NCBI GenBank assembly: GCA_028288025.1
Contig: JAQBOM010000008.1
Span: forward strand, 124,001 to 188,000
Reading direction: 5' to 3'
DNA: 64,000 nt
Source: Mucilaginibacter sp.
GTDB lineage: Bacteria; Bacteroidota; Bacteroidia; Sphingobacteriales; Sphingobacteriaceae
The notes beneath the pieces were generated by a model, which was not told the DNA's origin, made no database searches, and saw only the letters and a list, made by a program, of their open reading frames with translations. A program made the position numbers and the translations under genes. This document shows, one piece after another, positions 36,808 through 44,500 of the stretch. The number at the start of each line of letters is the position of its first letter. The first letter of the stretch is position 1.

Positions 36808-37749
36808 TTAGTCTTTATTCACTGCTTTATACAAGTCCTTTATCTCGCCTGATTTCATGCTGTTGTACGTTGATGATTTGGTTTTCGAATAGATCAATTC
36901 GCCGGTTCGGGAATTTACTACGCCAATCATTATCCCCACCGACAGGCCGCGGAAATAGAGCATGTAATAAAATGGCTCTTTGTCGGCAAGTATCTTATCT
37001 TCCAGCTCGCGGTTTGTGATCGTTTTATATTGGAATTGGTAACTTTTAAATAAGTCGGCTATTTCATCGTCGGTATATGTGCCAAGTTTTCCGAACATAT
37101 TCATGGTAATAAAGTCATCTTCGGGGCAGTATAACACCTGGCTTCTTAGTAATTTCAATTCGTCCTTATTGGTAATATCATCGGTGTTCATCTTTTCGCC
37201 TTTTTGAAGTGCTGTGCTTAATCGCTGAAGATAATTTTTCAACGTACCCGGATTCCAGTTACTGATATGGCCGGAGCCATCGAAATCAAAAGTTAAGATA
37301 TGGGAATCGCCTTTGAGGTAACGAACACTGGTTTGCAGATGCGCTATTGCCGTTTCATTATATATGCTAAATTTCCCGGGCTTTTTTACACCTCTGTCGC
37401 TGGGTATCCATAGGTTTAAATAAAAGAATTGAGCCGGGTATCGCCCCATGTAATAATTATGTATCACCACATTCTCCAGCCTGAAGTAGGAATCACCTTC
37501 TTTTATATTTTCCTTTAAATCGCTCTCTTTCAAAAACTCAACACCTTTTGTAACCGTCCAGTACTTTTTGAATACGCGGTAATATTCAGCGGAATTCGGA
37601 AAATCAGCATCGCCCACCATGACATGCGTCGTGCCGTCTTTGATCTTATCGAGCGCATTTTTGGAAAATATCTGGATTTGGGCCATAGCCTGCGACAAAC
37701 AAAGGAAGCATAATGCTGCAGCAAGAAAAATTGTGTTTTTTAAATTCAT
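36808..37749 (-). CDS. Exported hypothetical protein
   Basis: The 313-residue protein begins MNLKNTIFLAAALCFLCLSQ and has a signal peptide ending near AMAQ (residue 23). The mature part is soluble and mixed alpha/beta, with DGTTHVMVGDADFPNSAEYY near the start and FYYMLYFRGLSVGIMIGVVN near the end. I recognise no named domain. It would act in the periplasm or be secreted. It is a single gene on the minus strand, flanked by the 106-bp repeat array on its 3' side and by an element copy about 145 bp upstream of its start. Confidence 0.75.
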   Translation of the reverse strand: MNLKNTIFLAAALCFLCLSQAMAQIQIFSKNALDKIKDGTTHVMVGDADFPNSAEYYRVFKKYWTVTKGVEFLKESDLKENIKEGDSYFRLENVVIHNYYMGRYPAQFFYLNLWIPSDRGVKKPGKFSIYNETAIAHLQTSVRYLKGDSHILTFDFDGSGHISNWNPGTLKNYLQRLSTALQKGEKMNTDDITNKDELKLLRSQVLYCPEDDFITMNMFGKLGTYTDDEIADLFKSYQFQYKTITNRELEDKILADKEPFYYMLYFRGLSVGIMIGVVNSRTGELIYSKTKSSTYNSMKSGEIKDLYKAVNKD

Positions 37750-37893
37750 GATATGGTTTGGTTATAGATTGCTTATAAACATATTAAAAATTAGTTAAAG
37801 AGCAATTTTTTTGATCGATATAATGTAGCCCGCATGGATGACTGCCCATCCGATAGCTATGCAGGACTGTTCCCGCGATGGTAAGTGGGTGTA

Positions 37894-37962
37894 GGCCCCG
37901 TGCAGTATAAGTGTATAGCAGGCCTGCGGGCGATAGAAAGCAGTGACTTTGTTTTTCAAAAA
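37894..37962 (-). repeat. Inverted copy of the dispersed element at 35735-35806
   Basis: The reverse complement of this stretch aligns with 35735-35806 over about 70 bases, sharing tttttgaaaaacaaa, a ctatac-cttatactgc core and agggcc-like ends with scattered mismatches. It lies upstream of the monooxygenase-like gene at 38018. Confidence 0.75.
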
Positions 37963-38017
37963 AACTGCGGCCAAACTTTGTAACTTTGGGTAAACGATTG
38001 CTATAAACCTCAAACGC

Positions 38018-38446
38018 ATGCGAACATTTGAATCAAAAAAACCACGCCCGGGCATAGCCCGGTGGCTGATGGTTGCGGTTGCTATTGGTATATTGGCGTT
38101 TTGTTTTAACACAAGTGCTATGGCACAACAAAAGGAACATATGGTGCGACTGGCAAAAATTACCGTGGACCCTGCGCAGCTTAGCGCCTATAACGCCGCA
38201 CTAAACGAGCAAATGGCCGCCGCCGTGCGCCTTGAACCTGGTGTGCTGGTTTATTATGCCGTTGCCGAAAAAAACGAGCCCTCGCACATAACGATCCTCG
38301 AGATATACACCGACACGGCCGCCTACCAGGCACACATTGAAACGCCGCATTTTAAGCATTACAAAGCCACGGTTGCGCATATGGTAAAATCGCTGGAGCT
38401 GGTTGATGTTAATTTGATCGCTTCGGCAAAGAAACCGGGGATGTGA
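38018..38446 (+). CDS. Exported antibiotic-biosynthesis-monooxygenase (ABM) domain protein
   Basis: The 142-residue protein has a long N-terminal signal or anchor (about 1-36, ending SAMAQ) and a single ABM ferredoxin-like domain (about 40-125): MVRLAKITVDPAQLSAYNAA, then EPGVLVYYAVAEKNEPSHIT and HIETPHFKHYKATV, in which the histidines are typical. Such proteins include quinol monooxygenases (YgiN-like) and haem-degrading enzymes, but many have no known substrate. The export signal is notable, because most ABM enzymes are cytoplasmic. It is transcribed alone. Confidence 0.85.
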   Translation: MRTFESKKPRPGIARWLMVAVAIGILAFCFNTSAMAQQKEHMVRLAKITVDPAQLSAYNAALNEQMAAAVRLEPGVLVYYAVAEKNEPSHITILEIYTDTAAYQAHIETPHFKHYKATVAHMVKSLELVDVNLIASAKKPGM

Positions 38447-38801
38447 GCGTGCTGATGTTCCGGGGTGGAGAGGATGAGGCTTAGCGCGCGCGCTTGCCGT
38501 AGAAGGCTTAGGGTTCGCTGATCTGCCTATACGGAGGTTGCTTTACGAATCAGGTTCGGGACAGGCTTGTTCCCCGCGATGGCGCGCGGAGAGGGGGCGT
38601 TGATCTGCGTATGTAGCGGTTGCTTTCCCCGAAATAAGCCCGGGATGTCAACGGGCCAACGCTATTGTTCGGCAACGGATCGCTGCCTGCTGCCAACTCA
38701 CTACTGCCAACTGGCAATGGCGTGTTCGCAGGTGTTCGGGGGTGTTCGCGCCAGTTCGGGGTGTTCGTGCACAAACCAAAGCGAACGCAACGGCGGCACG
38801 G
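38447..38801. repeat. Repeat cluster: hairpin-family copies and TGTTCG array
   Basis: Two diverged copies of the hairpin family lie at about 38511-38595 and 38597-38650 (cggaggttgctttacgaatc and tgtagcggttgctttccccg). A TGTTCG-type element at 38703-38791 starts actgccaactg and ends gcgaacgcaacg, 10 bases from the stop codon of the next minus-strand gene. It matches 1044-1148. Frames overlapping here on both strands are repeat-derived. Confidence 0.8.
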
Positions 38802-39044
38802 TCAGGAGGCCCGGCGGGCGGGCTGTTTGGCGATGGTTGGGATGACGCTGGTTCGCCAAAACATCACCTCGATGTCGTACCGGATGGCGGGCGGCAGGCT
38901 GTCGTTGGTTACGCGGACGCAGGCGGGGCTGTTGCCCTCGATCTCGACGCAGTTCATGATACTGAGTTTGGAAGAGGCAAAGTAGTCCTTATGCTTCTTC
39001 TCGATGGCCTTTAAATAGGCGGTTGCAAAATCCCTGTCTTTCAT
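38802..39044 (-). CDS. Hypothetical protein, 80 residues
   Basis: The start is the ATG at 39044 (MKDRDFATAYLKAIEKKHKD); a TTG two codons upstream is less likely. The N-terminal half is helical and charged, the second half has EIEGNSPACVRVTNDSLPP and IRYDIEVMFWRTS. The C-terminal PARRAS tail lies next to a dispersed repeat and may have been altered by its insertion. No family is recognised and no signal peptide is present. Confidence 0.6.
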   Translation of the reverse strand: MKDRDFATAYLKAIEKKHKDYFASSKLSIMNCVEIEGNSPACVRVTNDSLPPAIRYDIEVMFWRTSVIPTIAKQPARRAS

Positions 39045-39595
39045 ATTCAATCGTATTTAACAAAAAGCAAATACAATGGTTTGAAACCATTTGCCATTAC
39101 GGCGACAAACTGAGGAACGAGCTAATAATGAGATAAATTTAACTGATTCGTTTTTAATTTCGCAATTATTTATAAATTTTTTTAACCGGTTGTTTTGGGG
39201 CGTGTAACTATTGGTTATGGCGAGTTAAAAGTTGTGAGTTGTCGCTCGTATAGCCGACTCCCCCGCACTGCGCTGACGCTCGTCCACCCTCTTTCCGGTT
39301 TACCGGAGAGAGGGTAACTCAATAAATATAATATTTCTTTTTCCGTCTCCTCTTTTCCGCTTGCGGAAGAGAAGGTGGTCGGGCGAAGCGCCGTCCCTAT
39401 AGCTATCGGGAGGGTGAGTTAAATACGGCGGCACGCCGGGTGTTCAAGGTGTTCAAGGTGTTCAAGGTGTTCAAGGTGTTCAAGGTGTTCAAAGTGTTCA
39501 ACTCTCAGAAATTGGAACACCGTTTTAATACAAATATTAATATAGGGGATTTGGAACATGGTAAATGCATTATCTTTATTACAAAAATCAATATT
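39045..39595. other. Intergenic region with REP-like hairpins and a 9-bp tandem repeat
   Basis: After an AT-rich part, two hairpins occur: ccctctttccggtttaccgg followed by agagaggg at about 39288-39315, and cctcttttccgcttgcggaa at about 39348-39375 followed by gtcgggcgaagcgcc and ggtgagttaa. These resemble REP-like units seen near 32560. Then follows the 9-bp array at 39439-39501 (listed separately). No gene is present. Confidence 0.65.
39439..39501. repeat. Tandem repeat (ggtgttcaa), seven units
   Basis: Six perfect copies of the 9-mer ggtgttcaa are followed by one copy with a single change. Translated, it gives a VFK repeat fused in frame to the gene at 39596, but no signal peptide or fold supports that extension. 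It is related in sequence to the TGTTCG arrays at 1075 and 38720. Its length could vary by slippage. Confidence 0.9.
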
Positions 39596-40102
39596 ATGCA
39601 AAAGAAATTTTTGATAGGGGTGTTATTGATCCTGGGGTTTGGCTCGTTCAAAAGCTTTGGGCAAACACCTGTACAATTCAACAATCAGATGAGCGCGATT
39701 ACCGATAGCCTTATGAAACAGGGCACATCCTGGGGAAAAAAGCTTGGTGAAATTGTGCAAGGATCAAAGCAATACCAGGATTTAGCGCCGGTGCGGCTAA
39801 GTGTGCAGAATTACATTGATCAGCAAACTTTAAAATTAACCAATATGGCGGATATAAGCGGGTCGTCCAAGTTTCAGCAGGTGATGCTCACTTATTTACA
39901 ATTCGAGAAGAGCTTTTGCGAGCAGGTACTTAAGCCCTTTGAATCATTCACCGCAGCCACTACAAACGAGGAAATTAAAACAAGTGTAGACCACTTAATA
40001 AAAGAGGCTGCAAAAGAAAAAGACTACACCGATCAGATACACATTGTTCAGAATGAATACGCGAAAGCAAACAATTATGTAATTGAAACTAAAAAAGAAT
40101 AA
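39596..40102 (+). CDS. Exported hypothetical protein, helical
   Basis: The start chosen is the ATG at 39596, which gives the signal peptide MQKKFLIGVLLILGFGSFKS followed by FGQ. The frame is open further upstream to 39440, but that part is the 9-bp repeat. The 168-residue protein is alpha-helical and charged, with LRLSVQNYIDQQ-like and KFQQVMLTYLQFEKSFCEQV segments. It resembles small exported or surface proteins of Bacteroidota of unknown function. It is a single gene that converges on the AraC-type regulator. Confidence 0.7.
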   Translation: MQKKFLIGVLLILGFGSFKSFGQTPVQFNNQMSAITDSLMKQGTSWGKKLGEIVQGSKQYQDLAPVRLSVQNYIDQQTLKLTNMADISGSSKFQQVMLTYLQFEKSFCEQVLKPFESFTAATTNEEIKTSVDHLIKEAAKEKDYTDQIHIVQNEYAKANNYVIETKKE

Positions 40103-40117
40103 TCAGCCACCCGCAAA

Positions 40118-41014
40118 CTACACCACCACCTTTTTTTCTTCTTCGCCGAGGGTGCGCATGAATTTTTTGCGGTAGTTGAGCGGGCTGAGGTGCATTTTTA
40201 CCTTGAACATTTTGTAGAAGTGCGATACGTCGCCGAAGCCGCTGTCGAACGAGATGTCGGATATGGGTTTGTCAGTTTGTACCAGCTGCTGTATGGCGTA
40301 GTTGAGGCGGTACTCGATGATTGTTTCCATGAAGGTTTTGCGGGTGATCTTTTTGAAATATTTGCAAAACGCGTTGGTGGTCATGTTGGCAATGCCGGCG
40401 GCTACGTCGAGCGATACATGCTTCCTGAAGTTTTCGACAAGGTAGGCGAATACCGGGTTGATGCGCTCCTGCTCGGCCAGTGATGGCTCGGCGATCACGC
40501 GGTTTTGGTCGAGCAGGGTGTACTCGCCGGATGCGGCCAGCCGCTGCAAAATTTCGAGTAGCCCAATGAGCATGCGGAAACTGTTTTCCTCCCTGCTAAG
40601 GGCCAGCAGCCTCTCGCCTGCAGTCATGCGCGTACCTGAATGAAAGCTAATGCCGCAGCCGCTTTTTTCGAATAACTTTTTGATATGCTGGAGCTCGTTC
40701 CGGTTAAAGAATTCGCCGCCAAGGAAACCGGCTGTGAACTGGATAACGACGGCGCTGGCGGCGTCGTGGTTTTGGCCTTCGGCTTCCAGCTTCCAGCAGT
40801 GTGGCAGGTTGGGGCCCAGGAGGACGAGGTCGCCGGCTTCGAAATCCTCCATATGGCTGCCTACAAAGCGCTTGCCGCTGCCTTGCAAAATGCAGGTGAG
40901 CTCGTATTCGGGGTGAAAATGGTAAGGGGCGCTAAACGCCAGCTTATCAAATTTCCGCACCAGGAACGACTGGCCGTTTAACGGCTGAAGGAGCTCGAAA
41001 GATGCCTTGATCAT
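40118..41014 (-). CDS. AraC-family transcriptional regulator with cupin sensor
   Basis: The 298-residue protein has an N-terminal cupin domain (about 15-110) with YHFHPEYELTCILQGSGKRF, a sugar-binding signature, and a C-terminal AraC double helix-turn-helix (about 190-290) with VSLDVAAGIANMTTNAFCKY and ISDISFDSGFGDVSHFYKMF. It should activate genes in response to a small molecule, often a sugar. It is divergent from the phytanoyl-CoA dioxygenase-like gene at 41138 with 123 bp between starts, so that gene is its probable target. Confidence 0.93.
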   Translation of the reverse strand: MIKASFELLQPLNGQSFLVRKFDKLAFSAPYHFHPEYELTCILQGSGKRFVGSHMEDFEAGDLVLLGPNLPHCWKLEAEGQNHDAASAVVIQFTAGFLGGEFFNRNELQHIKKLFEKSGCGISFHSGTRMTAGERLLALSREENSFRMLIGLLEILQRLAASGEYTLLDQNRVIAEPSLAEQERINPVFAYLVENFRKHVSLDVAAGIANMTTNAFCKYFKKITRKTFMETIIEYRLNYAIQQLVQTDKPISDISFDSGFGDVSHFYKMFKVKMHLSPLNYRKKFMRTLGEEEKKVVV

Positions 41015-41137
41015 GGGCTATTTTAACAGATATAAATTGTATATGTAAACTTACGGATAAAATAATCCATAATTATACCATTTTCGTCATTTTTTTATTG
41101 CTCCTAATGATATTACCTTTAGTTAATTAATTTAACG

Positions 41138-41962
41138 ATGATGAATAAACAGGTTGAAGAACTACCAAAACTAGATGATTTTAAAAAAATACCGACCGAA
41201 AACATACGGGAATTCCAGGCACTGGGGCATACGTTAGTGGAAGGCGTGCTCTCGCCGGAAGAGATCGCGGCATACCGCCCGGTGATTGTTGATGCTGCGG
41301 ACCGGTACAATACCGAGAAGCGCGATCTACAGGACAGGGATACTTACGGCAAAGCTTTTTTGCAGATCATGAATTTATGGCAATGCGATGAAGAAGCCCG
41401 CAAGTTTGTGCTGGCAAAACGCCTCGCCAAAATAGCTGCCGACCTGATGGGCGTTGAAAACGTACGCCTGTATCATGATCAGGCGCTGTTTAAAGAACCC
41501 GGCGGCGGTCCGACCCCCTGGCACCAGGACCAGTATTACTGGCCGATCGATACCGATAATACCATCACCATGTGGATGCCCCTGGTTGATATTGATGTAG
41601 ATATGGGTATGCTTACATTTGCGTCGGGATCTTATAAAGAAGGTTCAGTATTTGATTTTGAGATATCGGATGAATCAGAAAGCGCTTTTGATGATTACGT
41701 TAAGGCGCACAAATTCCCGATAAGCCGGGCAAACACCATGAAGGCCGGCGATGCCACCTGGCACCGCGGGTTTACCATGCACCATGCCAATGGCAATAAC
41801 TCCAACACCCGCCGCGAGGTGATGACCATTATTTACATGGCCGACGGTGCCCGGGTATCACCATTCAAAAACGAGTGGCAAAAGAACGATAACGAAAAAT
41901 GGCTGATGGGCAAACCGATAGGGGAGTTGATCGATTCGGAATTGAACCCGAGGTTGTTGTAA
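41138..41962 (+). CDS. Phytanoyl-CoA dioxygenase (PhyH)-family Fe(II)/2-oxoglutarate oxygenase
   Basis: The 274-residue cytoplasmic protein has the double-stranded beta-helix of the PhyH family. The iron triad is visible as H-x-D in TPWHQDQYYWPID and a distal histidine in GFTMHHANGNNSNTRREV, with the following arginine expected to bind 2-oxoglutarate. PhyH enzymes hydroxylate very diverse substrates, including ectoine, halogenated or lipid compounds and sugar derivatives. Its position opposite an AraC cupin regulator suggests that the substrate is linked to a small catabolic molecule. The gene is followed by a strong terminator. Confidence 0.92.
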   Translation: MMNKQVEELPKLDDFKKIPTENIREFQALGHTLVEGVLSPEEIAAYRPVIVDAADRYNTEKRDLQDRDTYGKAFLQIMNLWQCDEEARKFVLAKRLAKIAADLMGVENVRLYHDQALFKEPGGGPTPWHQDQYYWPIDTDNTITMWMPLVDIDVDMGMLTFASGSYKEGSVFDFEISDESESAFDDYVKAHKFPISRANTMKAGDATWHRGFTMHHANGNNSNTRREVMTIIYMADGARVSPFKNEWQKNDNEKWLMGKPIGELIDSELNPRLL

Positions 41963-42002
41963 GTTAAAATTCAAAAGTCAAAATTCAAAAAGGGAGAGAT
42001 TA

Positions 42003-42037
42003 AACTTGCGAAGTCTTTAAGGCTTCGCAAGTTTTTT
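42003..42037 (+). terminator. Rho-independent terminator after the PhyH-family gene
   Basis: An 11-bp stem (aacttgcgaag / cttcgcaagtt) is followed by tttttta. It lies about 40 bp after the stop codon and just before the end of the convergent DUF3943 gene, so it may serve both. Confidence 0.9.
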
Positions 42038-42040
42038 ATG

Positions 42041-43660
42041 TTAGTTATATCTTCCTTTACGTTGCGGATCTTCGAGGAACCAGGCAACAAATATTTTTTG
42101 CTCTGTGCGTACCGAGTGAATAGCCGGGAAATTGGTCAGGTAGCGGTCGTCATAATAAATAAAGTGCTCAAAGCCCAGGCTAATACTTTTTGATAGGTTT
42201 ATTGTTATCCGCGGCTTTAAGATACTTACGTGATTAGTGCCGGCCGGACCTACATATGTGTGCAGCAGGTAAAAATAATACTCGGCTGAAAGACTTGCAT
42301 ATTTGCCTAAATTGAGCCTTGCATCAACCTGGGCTTTTATACCGTCGTTGTAGGTATAGTCCCTTACCTGCGATGTGTCGGGGCCAAATCTTGTGCTGTT
42401 GCCTGCTAAAGGCACAAGGGCCAGGTTGGCACTGGTATACAGCGTGATATCTTTGCTGAAAGGATATTTGGTAAACATCCCGCCGCCAAAAGCTACAGAT
42501 CCCAGTTCAAAGGTTTTGTTATCCCAATAATCGTAATACTGGAAGGCACCATATAGTATAGAAAGTTTACCTAAATGTGCGTTATCGCCCACTAAAATCC
42601 CGTAGCCTACAATATTGTCCAGAATTTTTCTTCCCGACCCAAAACTGAACTCGGTACGGAACCTGAAGAAATCAAATGGCTTGCGATGTACTTCCTCGAA
42701 TGGATTACCATAGTCGAGCTGCAGGTTGATCATTACGTTAGTTGGGCCGGCGCCAAAAATGGTGTTGTTGTCCTGATTTATCTTGTGTATACCGGTAAAC
42801 AAGGTAATGTTAAGGGGTTCCTTCTGGTATACTTCGGTATTGGTGTGCCTGAAACTTTTTCCTTGCAGCAACCTGTTAAGTCCGCGCACCGGGTCAACCA
42901 ACCCAGCGGCAATTTCCCTGAAAACCCTGTTACCGCCGGTTGCACGATCGTCCAGAATGTTGGAGCTTACGCGATAAAATATCTCTCCGAGGAATGCTCC
43001 GTTAACAGGTGTATTGATGATGTCGTTATAAGAGGGCCGCGTATTCTCGCCAAAGTATTCCCACATCAAACTTCCACCTATCGCGAACGGGATCGATTGC
43101 CAGTAATTATAGCCCTGCGACCGTGCCGCGTTATAGGTCATTGACCCGGAGTACGGGTGCCCTACAAAGTTTATCCCAAACCGGTCGGCATCCCATTCCC
43201 ATCCCTTGTTTAAATTATATTTCCAGGTTGAAGGGCCGATGTGCGAAAAATCAGCATTTAAAACAAAGCGGTCTAATGTCCAGGTAAATGTATTAATGCC
43301 CAGTACTTCAACCACAGGCTTCCATAGGGGATACTTTTTGTTATATTTTATATCATCGTTCAGCAGGTCGCCATATTTATTTTGGATGGTAGTATCAATA
43401 AGCGGACTTTTTTTAGGTTCAGTACCGCCGGTGGAGTCCTTGATCGTTTTTTTGGCGTCCTTAATTTCTTTGAGTTGCTGTTTGACGGGGCCATTACCTG
43501 GTTTTATAGTGTCAATAGGCGTAGTTTTTTGCGCGAACAGGTTTGCCGTGATAAAAAACGCTACCAAGAGCAGTAAAACTGGTTTTTTGCGGTTTGTTGA
43601 TTTCGCAAATAACAGCGAAATAAATACCAGGATAGGAATAAATAAGTAAAGGTTTATCAT
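42041..43660 (-). CDS. DUF3943-family outer-membrane-associated protein
   Basis: The 539-residue protein has two N-terminal hydrophobic stretches (about 1-20 and 27-43) followed by a low-complexity linker. The body carries FTWTLDRFVLNADFSHIG and INFVGHPYSGSMTYNAARSQ with GYNYWQSIPF, which match the DUF3943 signature, then strand-rich repeats such as FFRFRTEFSFGSGRKILD that suggest an outer-membrane beta-barrel. The function of DUF3943 is unknown. It is a single gene that converges on the PhyH-family gene and has the SDR/exporter pair upstream on the same strand, 52 bp away. Confidence 0.85.
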   Translation of the reverse strand: MINLYLFIPILVFISLLFAKSTNRKKPVLLLLVAFFITANLFAQKTTPIDTIKPGNGPVKQQLKEIKDAKKTIKDSTGGTEPKKSPLIDTTIQNKYGDLLNDDIKYNKKYPLWKPVVEVLGINTFTWTLDRFVLNADFSHIGPSTWKYNLNKGWEWDADRFGINFVGHPYSGSMTYNAARSQGYNYWQSIPFAIGGSLMWEYFGENTRPSYNDIINTPVNGAFLGEIFYRVSSNILDDRATGGNRVFREIAAGLVDPVRGLNRLLQGKSFRHTNTEVYQKEPLNITLFTGIHKINQDNNTIFGAGPTNVMINLQLDYGNPFEEVHRKPFDFFRFRTEFSFGSGRKILDNIVGYGILVGDNAHLGKLSILYGAFQYYDYWDNKTFELGSVAFGGGMFTKYPFSKDITLYTSANLALVPLAGNSTRFGPDTSQVRDYTYNDGIKAQVDARLNLGKYASLSAEYYFYLLHTYVGPAGTNHVSILKPRITINLSKSISLGFEHFIYYDDRYLTNFPAIHSVRTEQKIFVAWFLEDPQRKGRYN

Positions 43661-43712
43661 AGGAATAGCTATAAGCTATAACTACAACTAATAATGAGCC
43701 GAACTGTTTTAA

Positions 43713-44489
43713 TTAAAATATACTCCTGCTGGCGCCGCCGTCGACCTGGATGGTGGTGCCGCTGATATAAGCGGCCTGTTCTGACGCTAAAAATACCGCC
43801 AGGGCTGCCAGCTCTTCGGGTTTGCCGATGCGGCCAAGCGGGATGTTTTTGGCACGCTCTTTTAAGGCATCATCCGGATTTATTCCTGTTGGCAAGGTAT
43901 GTTTGAGCCTGTCGGTGAGGATCATGCCGGGGGCTATGTTGTTCACGGTGATGTTATAGGGGCCGAATTCATCTGCCATCATTTTAGCCATCCCTACAAC
44001 GCCCATGCGCATACTGGTTGATAGCACGGAATTGGCCAGCACCGATTTTACCGAACCGCTGATGATATTAATGATGCGGCCGCTGCCTGTTTTTTGCAAG
44101 TGCGGCAATACGAGCCTGCTGGTACGGGCAAAGCTGAGCAGGGTAAGTTCAAATGCTTTTTGCCAGGCCTCATCATCAAACTTTTCAAATTTATCAAAGG
44201 GCGGCCCGCCGCCGTTGTTCAGTAAAATATCGATACGCCCGAAATGCCCGGCCGCTTTTTCGATCAGGTTTTTCACCTGTGCAGCGTCGGAGACATCGAC
44301 GGGGATGGCCAACACATCATTACCCGTTAGCTTTTGAATCTCGCCGGCGGTTTTATTCAATTCGTTTTCGTCACGGGAGCCGATGACCACTTTGGCGCCC
44401 TCGGCCGATAAAGCCGTTGCTACGGCTTTGCCCAATCCTTTGCTGGCCGCTAATACGATGGCTACTTTATTGGTGAGTTTAAAATCCAT
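43713..44489 (-). CDS. Short-chain dehydrogenase/reductase with atypical active site
   Basis: The 258-residue Rossmann protein resembles FabG-type ketoacyl reductases: cofactor motif ASKGLGKA (about 15-22), NNGGGPPFD in place of NNAG, IINIISGS with S144, and a C-terminal SGTTIQVDGG. The catalytic YxxxK is absent. At the expected position, 13 residues after S144, the sequence reads S157-TSM-R161. This matches a subgroup of ketoacyl-reductase-like SDRs that lack the canonical Tyr and Lys. The protein may be non-catalytic, bind cofactor as a sensor or use other residues. It lies 11 bp after the MMPL/RND exporter gene and is probably cotranscribed. Confidence 0.9.
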   Translation of the reverse strand: MDFKLTNKVAIVLAASKGLGKAVATALSAEGAKVVIGSRDENELNKTAGEIQKLTGNDVLAIPVDVSDAAQVKNLIEKAAGHFGRIDILLNNGGGPPFDKFEKFDDEAWQKAFELTLLSFARTSRLVLPHLQKTGSGRIINIISGSVKSVLANSVLSTSMRMGVVGMAKMMADEFGPYNITVNNIAPGMILTDRLKHTLPTGINPDDALKERAKNIPLGRIGKPEELAALAVFLASEQAAYISGTTIQVDGGASRSIF

Positions 44490-44500
44490 GTTAGTGGTTA

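Noticed and set aside
38550..38774. Minus-strand frame across the hairpin and TGTTCG repeats
   Set aside because: The translation (NTPNWREHPRTPANTP) is only the repeat read as protein; the similar element at 1075 also yields such a frame.
39440..39595. Upstream extension of the exported protein beginning with a VFK repeat
   Set aside because: The extension is the 9-bp tandem repeat in translation and would place the true signal peptide 52 residues inside the protein.
43713..44489. Naming the SDR fabG
   Set aside because: The YxxxK catalytic pair is missing, so ketoacyl reductase activity cannot be assumed.
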